Positions 13,433 through 22,171 of a stretch of 24,351 bases of DNA are shown here, piece by piece. This DNA comes from Novosphingobium sp. UBA6722 (GTDB lineage Bacteria; Pseudomonadota; Alphaproteobacteria; Sphingomonadales; Sphingomonadaceae), in NCBI GenBank assembly GCA_002454125.1, contig DKII01000005.1, forward strand, positions 11,633-35,983, given 5' to 3'. Every line of letters begins with the position of its first letter. Position 1 is the first letter of the stretch. Under the pieces are notes generated by a model, which was not told where the DNA came from, did no database searches, and saw nothing but the letters and a program-made list of their open reading frames with translations. The position numbers and the translations under genes were made by a program.

Positions 13433-15067
13433 TCAGACAAGCCGCGCCTGCTGGACTGCCGCAGCAATAAAGCCGGCAAACAGCGGGTGCGGATCGAACG
13501 GACGGCTCTTCAGTTCCGGATGGAACTGGACGCCGATGAACCAGGGATGGTCCGGCCGTTCGACGATTTCGGGCAGCAGGCCATCGGGCGACATGCCCGA
13601 GAAGACCAGCCCGCCCTGCTCCAGCGCATCGCGATAGGCCGAATTGACCTCATAGCGGTGGCGGTGACGCTCGGAAATGGTGGTGGCGCCGCCGTAAACC
13701 GACGAAACATGGCTATTGGCGCCCAGCTTCGCCTCATAGGCGCCCAGCCGCATGGTGCCGCCCAGGTCGGTATCGGCACCGCGCTTCTGCAGGCCCTCAG
13801 CGCTCATCCATTCGGTGATAATACCAACAACCGGATCCTTGGTCTCACCGAATTCGGTCGAGCCGGCCCCGGCGATCCCGGCGGTGTTGCGGGCACCTTC
13901 GATGCAGGCCATCTGCATGCCTAAGCAAATGCCGAAGAACGGCACCTTGCGTTCGCGGGCAAAGCGGACCGAGGCGATCTTGCCTTCCGACCCACGCACC
14001 CCGAATCCGCCCGGCACCAGGATGCCATGCATCGGCTCCAGCCGGTTGACGATCTCATCGTCGCCAGCCTCGAACAGTTCTGCGTCGATCCACTTGATGT
14101 TGACCTTGACGCGGTTGGCCATGCCGCCGTGCACCAGCGCTTCGTTGAGGCTCTTGTAGGCATCGGGCAGGCCGACATACTTGCCAACCACGCCGATCGT
14201 CACTTCGCCTTCCGGATGCTGATAGCGGTCGACGATATCGACCCAGCGCGACAGGTCGGGCGCCGGGCTGCTCATGCCGAAATGGTGCAGCACTTCGGCA
14301 TCGAGCCCTTCGGCATGATATTGCAGCGGCACGGCATAGATGCTGCTGGCATCAAGCGCCTGGATCACGGCTTCCTTGCGGACGTTGCAGAAGAGGGCGA
14401 TCTTGGCCCGCTCATTCTCGGGCAGCGGGTGTTCGCAGCGGCACAACAGCAGGTCCGGCTGGACACCCAGGCTGGTCAGCTCGCGCACCGAGTGCTGGGT
14501 CGGCTTGGTCTTGAGCTCACCGGCAGCCGACACATAGGGCACCAGCGTGACGTGGACCGAGCAGAACTTGTCACGCCCCAGCTCGTTGCGGAGCTGGCGG
14601 ATCGCTTCGATGAACGGCAGGCCTTCGATATCGCCGACAGTCCCGCCGATTTCGCAGAGCACGAAATCGAGGTCTTCGGTATCCGCCAGCGCAAAGCGCT
14701 TGATCTCGTCCGTAACGTGCGGAACCACCTGCACCGTCGCGCCCAAGTAATCACCGCGGCGTTCCTTGGCGATAATATCGCGGTAGATCCGGCCCGAGGT
14801 GATATTGTCCGCCTGCCGGGCTGAAACGCCGGTAAAGCGCTCGTAATGGCCTAGGTCGAGATCGGTCTCGGCCCCGTCATCGGTCACGAAGACTTCACCG
14901 TGCTGGTAGGGGCTCATCGTCCCCGGATCGACGTTCAGATAGGGATCGAACTTGCGGATGCGGACCTTGAATCCGCGCGCCTGCAGCAGCGCTGCCAGGC
15001 TTGCCGCCATGAGACCTTTGCCAAGCGAGGAGACCACGCCGCCGGTGATGAAAATATACCGCGTCAT
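13433..15067 (-). CDS. pyrG: CTP synthase (glutamine hydrolysing)
   Basis: A 544-residue enzyme of usual length that converts UTP to CTP using ATP and glutamine ammonia. The N-terminal synthetase domain has GGVVSSLGKG (9-18), KFDPYLNVDPGTMSPYQHGEVFV (39-61, product of the Mg/UTP site) and EIGGTVGDIE. The C-terminal class I glutamine amidotransferase domain carries the triad Cys381 (GICLGMQ), His516 and Glu518 (VQFHPE). It follows secG by 90 bp on the same strand, with a hairpin between. An 11-bp near-palindrome sits a few bases before the start codon. Confidence 0.98.
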   Translation of the reverse strand: MTRYIFITGGVVSSLGKGLMAASLAALLQARGFKVRIRKFDPYLNVDPGTMSPYQHGEVFVTDDGAETDLDLGHYERFTGVSARQADNITSGRIYRDIIAKERRGDYLGATVQVVPHVTDEIKRFALADTEDLDFVLCEIGGTVGDIEGLPFIEAIRQLRNELGRDKFCSVHVTLVPYVSAAGELKTKPTQHSVRELTSLGVQPDLLLCRCEHPLPENERAKIALFCNVRKEAVIQALDASSIYAVPLQYHAEGLDAEVLHHFGMSSPAPDLSRWVDIVDRYQHPEGEVTIGVVGKYVGLPDAYKSLNEALVHGGMANRVKVNIKWIDAELFEAGDDEIVNRLEPMHGILVPGGFGVRGSEGKIASVRFARERKVPFFGICLGMQMACIEGARNTAGIAGAGSTEFGETKDPVVGIITEWMSAEGLQKRGADTDLGGTMRLGAYEAKLGANSHVSSVYGGATTISERHRHRYEVNSAYRDALEQGGLVFSGMSPDGLLPEIVERPDHPWFIGVQFHPELKSRPFDPHPLFAGFIAAAVQQARLV

Positions 15068-15104
15068 GGGAGAAGAGGCTTAGCCTTATTAAACAACAAA
15101 GGGC

Positions 15105-15128
15105 AAGCGCGCGAATCCACGCGCGCTT
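15105..15128 (-). terminator. Hairpin between secG and pyrG
   Basis: A perfect 9-bp stem, AAGCGCGCG (15105-15113) with CGCGCGCTT (15120-15128), and a six-base loop, 29 bp after the secG stop. On the minus strand it is followed by a moderately T-rich stretch (CCCTTTGTTGTTTA). It may end or attenuate tpiA-secG transcripts before pyrG. Confidence 0.55.
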
Positions 15129-15157
15129 AAAAAAAGATCGAAAGATCGGTGAGGTGG

Positions 15158-15544
15158 TTAGTTGGCGAGCGGAACCGCGCCGTTGGCCGCCGGGGTCGGC
15201 GCCGCAGCCGCATTGCTGGCCGCACCGGCCAGCGGATCAGCATTCGCCGGCGCCGGGGCGCCCTGCGTCGCCGGAGCCTGACGCACCAGCGAGGTATCGA
15301 TGTCGCTCGGCGCATGGCGCACCGAGGCGATGACCGCCATGACGATCGACAGCAGCACGAAGATGCTGGCGAGCACGGTGGTCGACCGGGTCAGGAAATC
15401 CGCCGCGCCGCGGGCCGACATCAGCCCCGCCGGGCTGCCGCCCACGCCCAGGCCGCCGCCTTCCGACTTCTGCATCAGGATCACGGCAACCAGCAGCGCA
15501 GCCACGATGGCTTGCACGACGGTGAGGAAGATAAAGAGCGACAT
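15158..15544 (-). CDS. secG: Preprotein translocase subunit SecG
   Basis: ATG 15544 is chosen over one 13 codons upstream because the protein then starts with the usual SLFIFLTVVQAIVAALLVAVILMQ first helix and has a GGAAAG ribosome-binding site. The 128-residue product has two transmembrane helices (about 3-24 and 52-72) around the conserved loop KSEGGGLGVGG...GLMSARGAADFLTRST, followed by an Ala/Pro-rich tail common in sphingomonads. SecG assists SecYE in export. It lies 73 bp downstream of tpiA. Confidence 0.95.
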   Translation of the reverse strand: MSLFIFLTVVQAIVAALLVAVILMQKSEGGGLGVGGSPAGLMSARGAADFLTRSTTVLASIFVLLSIVMAVIASVRHAPSDIDTSLVRQAPATQGAPAPANADPLAGAASNAAAAPTPAANGAVPLAN

Positions 15545-15617
15545 GGGCGGCTTTCCGCTGGAGAGATTGAGTTGCCCGCGCATCTAGGCGCGCGGAGGCC
15601 CGGTTGCAAGCTTGGCG

Positions 15618-16376
15618 CTATTCCTCGCCGGGACCGCCGGCAGCCAGGACAATCGCCAGGAAGCTGTCGGCCTGCAGGCTGGCACCGCCAACCAGCGCCC
15701 CGCCCACTTCGTCGGCCGCGAGCAGCTCTACCGCGTTGCCGGCATTGACCGAGCCGCCATAGAGGATCGACACGCCAGCCCCGTCATCGCCATAGATCTG
15801 GACCAGCCGAGCGCGGATCGCACGATGGATGGCGCCGATGTCCTCGACCGAGGGAACCCGGCCCGTGCCGATCGCCCAGACCGGTTCATAGGCCACGGTG
15901 ATCCGGCCCACGACGCCCTCGCCGACCGGCAACGAGCCGTCGAGCTGCGCGCAGACCACAGCTTCGGCCTGGCCGGCATCGCGCTGGGCTTCGGTCTCGC
16001 CAACGCAGACGATTGCCTCAAGGCCGGCGGCCAGCGCGGCCTCGGCCTTGGCGCGAACGATCGCATCGGTCTCGCCGTGCATCGCCCGGCGCTCGCTGTG
16101 GCCCAGGATCGTGAAGCTCGCGCCGCTGTCCGCCAGCATCGGCGCCGAAACATCGCCGGTATAGGCGCCGCTGGCAGCAGCGTGGCAATCCTGCCCGCCG
16201 ATCACCATCGTTTCGGCATTTTCGGCCATGGCCTGGATCAGGGTGAAAGGCGGAGCGACGGCCACGCGCACGCCCGGGTGCCGCGCCGCGCCGCGATCAA
16301 TCGCGCGGGCTTCGGCGAGCATCGCGCGCGAACCGTTCATCTTCCAGTTGCCGACAACGAAGGGTCGGTTAGCCAT
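15618..16376 (-). CDS. tpiA: Triosephosphate isomerase
   Basis: A 252-residue TIM-barrel enzyme that interconverts dihydroxyacetone phosphate and glyceraldehyde 3-phosphate. Catalytic residues are all present: Asn10 and Lys12 (GNWKMN), His93 (ILGHSERR) and Glu164 (VAYEPVWAIGTG); the phosphate-binding ILYGGSVN is near the end. It is the first gene of the leftward tpiA-secG-pyrG group and is divergent from the ppiD-like gene across 216 bp. Confidence 0.98.
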   Translation of the reverse strand: MANRPFVVGNWKMNGSRAMLAEARAIDRGAARHPGVRVAVAPPFTLIQAMAENAETMVIGGQDCHAAASGAYTGDVSAPMLADSGASFTILGHSERRAMHGETDAIVRAKAEAALAAGLEAIVCVGETEAQRDAGQAEAVVCAQLDGSLPVGEGVVGRITVAYEPVWAIGTGRVPSVEDIGAIHRAIRARLVQIYGDDGAGVSILYGGSVNAGNAVELLAADEVGGALVGGASLQADSFLAIVLAAGGPGEE

Positions 16377-16396
16377 GGCTGTTATCCTGCTATCTT

Positions 16397-16425
16397 ATTG
16401 TGCGCCGGGGTCGCTCCCGGTCCAA
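16397..16425 (-). promoter_or_regulatory. Candidate sigma-70-type promoter for tpiA
   Basis: On the minus strand TTGGAC and CACAAT are separated by exactly 17 bases, close to the TTGACA/TATAAT consensus, 21 bp before the tpiA start. The remaining intergenic DNA to 16592 should hold the rightward promoter of ppiD, which I could not place. Confidence 0.4.
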
Positions 16426-16592
16426 ACCTTGCGCCTAGGCCAGTGGTGCCCTGCTTGTCAAAGCTGGCTGTGGATCATCGCTGCCATTGTCCGCTCGATG
16501 ACCAAGCGGCATTGCCCGCGCCGCAATTGCTGCCTAAAGCCGCGCGACAGACCGCCTGCGGGCGGGCAAATCTATTTATCTGGCGAGTTGGC

Positions 16593-18527
16593 ATGCTGCA
16601 GTTCTTCCGCAAGTCCTTCAATTCGAAGTTCGGTCTCGCCCTGGTCATGGGCTTCCTGCTGCTGCTGGGCCTGGCCTTCGCGGCAGGCGACATCGCCGGC
16701 AACCAGACTTTCGGCGGCGTTGCCGGGGGGGACCGCGCGGCCACTGTCGGCAAGGGCCGGGTCGATACCTCGGAAGTGGAGCGCGCTGTCAGCCGCACGG
16801 TTGAGAACCTGCGGCGCGAGCAGCCGACCATCACGCTGAAGGATTTCATCAGCCAGGGCGGGTTTGATCAGGTCCTGCGCAATGTGATCGATCTGGCCGC
16901 GATCCACGAATTTGGCAAGAAGCATGGGCTCTATGTCGGTGACCGGCTGATCGACAGCGAGATTGCCAAGCTGCCCGATGTTCAGGGCCCCGACGGCAAG
17001 GTCAGCGAACAGCTCTATCAGGCCTTCCTGCGCCAGCGCGGGCTGACCGATCCGCAGCTGCGCCGCGAGCTGGGCAATTCGCTGATGGCCCGCCAGCTGC
17101 TGGCCAATGCCGACCTGGGCGTTGCCGTGCCTTCCGCCGTGGTGCAGCGCTATGCCGCCGTGGTGACCGAGCGCCGCACCGGCCAGATCGGCCTGCTGCC
17201 CTCGGCCGCCTTTGCCCCCAAGACCGTGCCCAGCGACAGCGAGCTGGGCACCTGGTACGCCGCCAACCAGAAGACCTTCATCCGCCCGGAACGCCGCGTG
17301 ATCCGCTATGCGACCTTCACCGATGCCGTGCTGAAGACCGTCCCGGCCCCGACCGAGGCCGAGATCGCCGCCGCCTACAACGCGAACAAGGCCAAGTATG
17401 AAGCCAGCGAAAACCGCAAGGTCAGCCAGCTGATCCTGCCGACCGAAGCCGCTGCCAAGGCCGCCCTGGCCGAAGCCTCGGGCAAGCCGCTGGAAGCCGT
17501 GGCGGCAGCCAAGGGCCTCAGCGTCGCCACGCTTGCGCCGCTCAGCAAGTCACAGCTGGCAATCCAGACTTCGCAGGCCGCCGCCAATGCCGCCTTCGAT
17601 GCGCCCAAGGGCAAGGTGCTGGGTCCGATCAAGGCCCCGCTCGGCTGGGTGCTGCTGCGCGTCGACACGATCGAGGGCAAGGCCGGCAAGACGCTCGATC
17701 AGGCCCGTGCCGAACTGCTGCCGGATCTGACCACGCAGAAGCGCCGCGCTGCGCTGACCGATTTCTCGGCCCGGATCGAGGAAGAGTTCGATAATGGTTC
17801 GACCCTGACCGACGTGGCCAAGGAACTGGGCCTGACCCTCACCGAAACCCCGCCGGTGCTCGCCAATGGCCAGATCTTTGGCCAGGAAGGCAAGACTGCC
17901 CCGGCCGAGCTGGCCCGCGTCTTCACCACTGCCTTTGCGATGGAAAGCGAAGGCCAGCCGCAGCTGGCCGAGGTCGATCCGGGCAAGCAGTTCATCGTCT
18001 TTGACGTGGCCCAGATCCAGCCCGCCGCCCCGCCGCCGCTAGCCGAAGTCAAGCAGCAGGCGATTGCCGAATACCAGCTGGCCAAGGGCGCAATCGCCGC
18101 CCGCGCCGCCGCGCTGAAGGTTGAAGCGCTGGTCAAGAAGGGCACCGACCTGGGCGCGGCCCTCGCCACGCTTGGCCTGCCGCTGCCGCCGGTCGATCAG
18201 GTCAATCTCCCGCGTGAGCAGGTCCAGCAGATGGGCCAGCAGACCCCGCCACCGCTGGCCATGCTGTTTGCCCTCGCCAAGGGCCAGGTCAAGCTGATGG
18301 GCGCGCCGCGCAACCGCGGCTGGTACGTGGTCAAGGTGACCGATGTGATCCCCGGCCAGGTCGCCGCCAACGATCCGCGCCTGCCCGAATTCAAGCAGAC
18401 CATGGCCCGCGTCACTTCGCAGGAATATTCCCAGCAGCTGCGCGCGGCGATGCGGGGTGAAGTGGGTGCCAAGCGCAACGACGCCGCGATCAACGCGCTC
18501 AAGACCCGCCTGTCCGGCGGCAACTGA
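16593..18527 (+). CDS. PpiD-like peptidylprolyl isomerase / SurA N-terminal domain protein
   Basis: ATG 16593 (644 residues) is chosen because it gives the typical short cytoplasmic start MLQFFRKSFNSKFGLAL and one transmembrane anchor (about 12-31); the frame is open far upstream through the antisense of tpiA but has no protein character there. The periplasmic part has a SurA_N-like helical region (about 50-190), then a divergent parvulin-like section around RKVSQLILPT...APLGWVLLRVDTIEG (about 270-365), and a helical C-terminal region. PpiD anchors in the inner membrane near the Sec translocon and helps outer-membrane protein folding. The parvulin core looks degenerate, so isomerase activity is not assured. 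trpE follows after 12 bp. Confidence 0.88.
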   Translation: MLQFFRKSFNSKFGLALVMGFLLLLGLAFAAGDIAGNQTFGGVAGGDRAATVGKGRVDTSEVERAVSRTVENLRREQPTITLKDFISQGGFDQVLRNVIDLAAIHEFGKKHGLYVGDRLIDSEIAKLPDVQGPDGKVSEQLYQAFLRQRGLTDPQLRRELGNSLMARQLLANADLGVAVPSAVVQRYAAVVTERRTGQIGLLPSAAFAPKTVPSDSELGTWYAANQKTFIRPERRVIRYATFTDAVLKTVPAPTEAEIAAAYNANKAKYEASENRKVSQLILPTEAAAKAALAEASGKPLEAVAAAKGLSVATLAPLSKSQLAIQTSQAAANAAFDAPKGKVLGPIKAPLGWVLLRVDTIEGKAGKTLDQARAELLPDLTTQKRRAALTDFSARIEEEFDNGSTLTDVAKELGLTLTETPPVLANGQIFGQEGKTAPAELARVFTTAFAMESEGQPQLAEVDPGKQFIVFDVAQIQPAAPPPLAEVKQQAIAEYQLAKGAIAARAAALKVEALVKKGTDLGAALATLGLPLPPVDQVNLPREQVQQMGQQTPPPLAMLFALAKGQVKLMGAPRNRGWYVVKVTDVIPGQVAANDPRLPEFKQTMARVTSQEYSQQLRAAMRGEVGAKRNDAAINALKTRLSGGN

Positions 18528-18539
18528 CGGGAAGCGCGC

Positions 18540-20051
18540 GTGCCGGGCCTAAACAACCGCGAAGCCGCGCTGGCGGCGCTGGCCGAGGGTCGGCCGGCGC
18601 TGGTCTGGCAGCGGCTGATCGCCGATACCGAGACTCCGGTCGGCGCGGCGGTGAAGCTGATCGAACCGGGCCGCGGCGATTTCCTGCTCGAATCGGTTCA
18701 GGGCGGCGAAGTGCGCGGGCGCTATAGCCTGCTCGGGCTCGATCCGGACCTGGTGTTCCGCGCCCAGGGCACCTCGGCCGAGATCAACCGCGCCTGGCGC
18801 CATGACCGCAGCGCCTTTGCGCCCCTGCCCGGTGACAGCCTGACCGAGCTGCGCGCGCTGGTCGAAGCCTGCAAGATCGACGTGCCCCAGCCGCTACCTT
18901 CGGCGCTGGCCTGCCTGGTCGGCTATTTCGGCTATGAAACCTATGGCCTGATCGAAAAGCTGCCGCGCCCGGCGCCCAATGCGCTGAACCTGCCGGACAT
19001 GCTGTTCGTGCGCCCCACCCTGCTGCTGGTGTTCGACCGGCTCAGCGACGAGCTGTTCGCGATTGCCCCGGTCTGGCCCGGCGGCGGCGCGCCGGAACGC
19101 ATGGTCGAGCTGGCTGGGGAGCGGATCGAGGCCGGGCTGGCGCGGCTCGCCACGCCTGCCCCTGCCCCGACGCGGACCACCGACCTGCCGCTGCCCGCGC
19201 TGGAGCCGGTGCTACCGCGCGAGGTCTATGCGGCCATGGTGCTCAAGGCCAAGGACTACATCGCCGCCGGGGACATCTTCCAGGTCGTGCTGGCCCAGCG
19301 CTTCACTACGCCCTTCGCCCTGCCCGCGTTGGACCTCTACCGCGCGCTGCGGCGGATCAATCCCTCGCCGTTCCTCTATTTCCTCGACCTGCCGGGTTTT
19401 GCCCTGACCGGATCGAGCCCTGAAATACTCGTCCGCGTCCGCGATGGCGAAGTGACGATCCGGCCGATCGCCGGCACCCGCCCGCGCGGCAAGACACCCG
19501 AGGAAGACCGCGAGAACGAGGTCAGCCTGCTGGCCGATCCCAAGGAGCGCGCCGAGCACCTGATGCTGCTCGATCTCGGCCGCAACGACGTTGGCCGGGT
19601 GGCCGAAGCGGGCACCGTGCAGGTGACCGAGAGCTATACGGTCGAGCGCTACAGCCACGTCATGCACATCGTCTCGAATGTGGTCGGCAAGCTCGACAGC
19701 GCCCAGCACGATGCGATCGATGCCATGTTCGCGGGCTTCCCCGCTGGCACGGTCAGCGGCGCGCCCAAGGTCCGCGCCTGCGAGATCATTGCCGAGCTGG
19801 AGCCCGAAACGCGCGGTGCCTATGCCGGCGGCGTGGGCTATTTCTCACCCGACGGCAGCCTCGATTCCTGCATCGTCCTGCGCACCGGGGTGGTCAAGGA
19901 CGGCATGCTGCACGTCCAGGCCGGGGCCGGGATCGTCGCCGACAGCAACCCCGAATACGAACAGCGCGAATGCGAAGCCAAGGCCGGGGCATTGATCGCG
20001 GCGGCACGGGAAGCGGTGCGGGTGGCGGGCGAAGCGGACTACGGCCAATAG
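18540..20051 (+). CDS. trpE: Anthranilate synthase component I
   Basis: A 503-residue enzyme with a GTG start 12 bp after the ppiD-like stop and an ACGGGAAG ribosome-binding region. The N-terminal domain has the LLES motif (49-52) of the tryptophan feedback site. The chorismate-binding domain shows SSPEILVR, RPIAGTRPRGKTPEED, LLDLGRNDVGRV, the FPAGTVSGAPK segment (about 398-408) and GGVGYFSPDGSLDSCI. With TrpG it makes anthranilate from chorismate and glutamine. No leader peptide or attenuator fits in the 12-bp gap, so expression depends on the upstream promoter. The glutamine-amidotransferase partner trpG is about 2.1 kb downstream, separated by two hydrolase genes. Confidence 0.97.
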   Translation: MPGLNNREAALAALAEGRPALVWQRLIADTETPVGAAVKLIEPGRGDFLLESVQGGEVRGRYSLLGLDPDLVFRAQGTSAEINRAWRHDRSAFAPLPGDSLTELRALVEACKIDVPQPLPSALACLVGYFGYETYGLIEKLPRPAPNALNLPDMLFVRPTLLLVFDRLSDELFAIAPVWPGGGAPERMVELAGERIEAGLARLATPAPAPTRTTDLPLPALEPVLPREVYAAMVLKAKDYIAAGDIFQVVLAQRFTTPFALPALDLYRALRRINPSPFLYFLDLPGFALTGSSPEILVRVRDGEVTIRPIAGTRPRGKTPEEDRENEVSLLADPKERAEHLMLLDLGRNDVGRVAEAGTVQVTESYTVERYSHVMHIVSNVVGKLDSAQHDAIDAMFAGFPAGTVSGAPKVRACEIIAELEPETRGAYAGGVGYFSPDGSLDSCIVLRTGVVKDGMLHVQAGAGIVADSNPEYEQRECEAKAGALIAAAREAVRVAGEADYGQ

Positions 20052-20096
20052 TCCCACCTGCTTGACCCGGAGCAACGCCCCGCTAGCGTGCCGGCC

Positions 20097-21161
20097 ATGC
20101 GCAAACTGCTCCTCCCCCTCCTCGCCCTGATTGCAACACCGCTCCACGCCGAAGACTGGCGCGCCAAATCGACCGAACGCGATGTCGTCCTGAAGGACTT
20201 CGCCTTTGCCGAGGGCGGCAAGATGGACGTGAGGATGCACGTCACCACGCTCGGCACGCCGAAGCGGAACGCGGCGGGGGAGATCGAGAATGCGGTGATG
20301 GTGCTGCACGGCACCGGCGGCTCAGGCCACCAGTTCTTCCGCCCGCAATTTGCCGACGAACTGTTCGGCCCGGGCCAGCCGCTCGACCTTGCCAAGCACT
20401 ATGTGATCCTGCCCGACAACATCGGCCACGGCAAAAGCTCAAGGCCCAGCGACGGTATGAAGATGGCCTTCCCGCGCTACAACTATGCCGACATGGTCGC
20501 CAGCCAGCACCGCCTACTGACCGAGGGGCTGGGCGTGAAGAAGCTGCAGCTGATCCTCGGCACCTCGATGGGCTGTATGCACGCCTTCGTCTGGGGCACC
20601 ACCCGCCCCGGCTTTGCCGAGCGGCTGGCGCCTTTCGCCTGCAACGCCATGGAAATCGCCGGGCGCAACCGCATGTGGCGGCAGATGTCGATCGACGCGA
20701 TCCAGGCCGATCCGGCGTGGAACGGCGGCTATTACACCAGCCCGCCCGAAAGCGGCCTGCGCACTGCGCGCTATCTCTCAATGATCGCCGGGGGCAATGC
20801 CTGGGCGCTGCAGAACGAATACCCGACCCGCGAAAAGGCCGAAGCGGCCCTGCGCACCGGCTATGCCGCCCGCGCCAATGGCGACGCCGACGCCAATGAC
20901 CAGATCTATCAGCTCGACTCTTCGCGCGATTACAACCCGGCGCCCAACCTGGCGAAGATCACCGTCCCGGTGCTGTGGATCAACAGCTCGGACGATTTCA
21001 TCAACCCGCCCGAGCTGGGCATGGCCCAGCAGCACGCCAAGCTGATGCCCAAGGCGCAGTTCATCCTCTTCCCATTCAGCCCCGAAACCAAGGGCCACGG
21101 CACCCATACCTGGGCGAAGTTCTGGAAGGCGGACCTCGCCAAGCTGATGGCCACGAAATGA
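20097..21161 (+). CDS. Exported alpha/beta hydrolase, homoserine O-acetyltransferase (MetX)-like
   Basis: Start at ATG 20097; GTG 20088 lies nine bases earlier. The 354-residue product begins with a clear signal peptide (MRKLLLPLLALIATPLHA, likely cleaved after Ala18), so it should act in the periplasm. The fold is MetX-like: VLHGTGGSG oxyanion region (69-77), NIGHGKSS, the nucleophile elbow GTSMG with Ser157, VLWINSSDD with Asp299 or Asp300, and a late His (334 or 337) in KGHGTHT. Classical MetX is cytoplasmic and acetylates homoserine; the signal peptide argues for a different hydrolytic or acyl-transfer role. It lies between trpE and a proline-iminopeptidase-like gene, whose start overlaps its stop by 4 bp. 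Confidence 0.85.
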   Translation: MRKLLLPLLALIATPLHAEDWRAKSTERDVVLKDFAFAEGGKMDVRMHVTTLGTPKRNAAGEIENAVMVLHGTGGSGHQFFRPQFADELFGPGQPLDLAKHYVILPDNIGHGKSSRPSDGMKMAFPRYNYADMVASQHRLLTEGLGVKKLQLILGTSMGCMHAFVWGTTRPGFAERLAPFACNAMEIAGRNRMWRQMSIDAIQADPAWNGGYYTSPPESGLRTARYLSMIAGGNAWALQNEYPTREKAEAALRTGYAARANGDADANDQIYQLDSSRDYNPAPNLAKITVPVLWINSSDDFINPPELGMAQQHAKLMPKAQFILFPFSPETKGHGTHTWAKFWKADLAKLMATK

Positions 21162-22138
21162 TGGCCAATATGACTAATGAGCGCCGCACCCTCTATCCGC
21201 CGATCGAACCTTACACCTCGGGCATGCTTGAGGTGGGTGACGGACACACGCTCTACTGGGAACGCGTCGGCACCCCCGGCGCCAAGCCGGCCGTCATGCT
21301 CCATGGCGGCCCTGGCGGCGGCTGCAGCGAAGGCCATCGGCGCCAGTGGGACCCGGCGCTCTACGACGTGCTGCTGTTCGACCAGCGCGGCTGCGGCCGC
21401 TCCACGCCTTTTGCCAGCCTCGAGGCCAATACCACCTGGCACCTCGTCGCCGATATCGAAGCCCTGCGCGAAATGTGCGGGCATCAGCAATGGCAGGTGT
21501 TCGGCGGCTCCTGGGGCTCAACCCTCGCGCTGGCCTATGCCGTCAGCCATCCCGAACGGGTAACCGAGCTGATCCTGCGCGGGATCTTCCTCTCCAGCCG
21601 CAAGGAGCTGGAGTGGCTGACCCGCTATGGCGCGAGCGAGCTCTACCCGGAAGAATGGCAGCGCTTCGTCGCCCATGCTGGCGGGGCCGAGGGTCAGGAC
21701 ATGACCGAACCCTATTGGGCATTGCTTGACGATCCCGACCCCGTCGTGCGCCGCGCCGCCGCTGCCGCCTGGAACCACTGGGAAGGCGTGACGGTCACCT
21801 TGCTGCCGTCCGAAGAAACGGTCGACCAGATGGCCGAAGGCGACAATGCCGTGGCCACCGCGCGGATCGAAAATCACTATTTCCGCCACCGGTGCTGGCT
21901 CAAGGAAGGTGAACTGCTGGAACGGGCGGCGGCTACCCTTCGCCATATCCCCGGCGTCATCGTCCAGGGCCGGCACGATTGCTGCACACCCCCGGCCGCC
22001 GCCTGGGCGCTCAAGCAGGCCTGGCCCGAGGTGGACCTGCAGATCGTCCCCGATGGCGGCCACCTGTTTACCGAACCTGGCATCACCGACGGCCTCGTCC
22101 GCGCTACCGAACGCTTCGCGGGCAAGACTGACGCTTGA
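21158..22138 (+). CDS. pip: Proline iminopeptidase (alpha/beta hydrolase, peptidase S33)
   Basis: A 326-residue protein starting at ATG 21158, which overlaps the previous stop as ATGA; ATGs at 21161 and 21170 are alternatives. Family features are HGGPGGG (49-55, oxyanion hole), DQRGCGRS, the nucleophile GGSWGS (Ser118), Asp274 in QGRHD and His302 in PDGGHLF, all typical of S33 prolyl aminopeptidases, which release N-terminal proline. No signal peptide is seen, so it is cytoplasmic. It precedes trpG by 33 bp in the same transcription unit. Confidence 0.93.
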   Translation: MMANMTNERRTLYPPIEPYTSGMLEVGDGHTLYWERVGTPGAKPAVMLHGGPGGGCSEGHRRQWDPALYDVLLFDQRGCGRSTPFASLEANTTWHLVADIEALREMCGHQQWQVFGGSWGSTLALAYAVSHPERVTELILRGIFLSSRKELEWLTRYGASELYPEEWQRFVAHAGGAEGQDMTEPYWALLDDPDPVVRRAAAAAWNHWEGVTVTLLPSEETVDQMAEGDNAVATARIENHYFRHRCWLKEGELLERAAATLRHIPGVIVQGRHDCCTPPAAAWALKQAWPEVDLQIVPDGGHLFTEPGITDGLVRATERFAGKTDA

Positions 22139-22171
22139 TTGCCGCCCGCTTACGGTCCAAGGCCCCAAGCC

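Noticed and set aside
15612..16592. Long in-frame extension upstream of the ppiD-like gene, giving an open frame of 971 codons
   Set aside because: It runs antisense through tpiA, which has all catalytic residues, and the extension has no protein-like character. The transmembrane anchor starts at ATG 16593.
20062..20089. TTGACC, 16 bases, TAGCGT: possible internal promoter before the MetX-like gene
   Set aside because: The -10 match is weak and would put the transcript start on the start codon, requiring a leaderless mRNA; too speculative to annotate.
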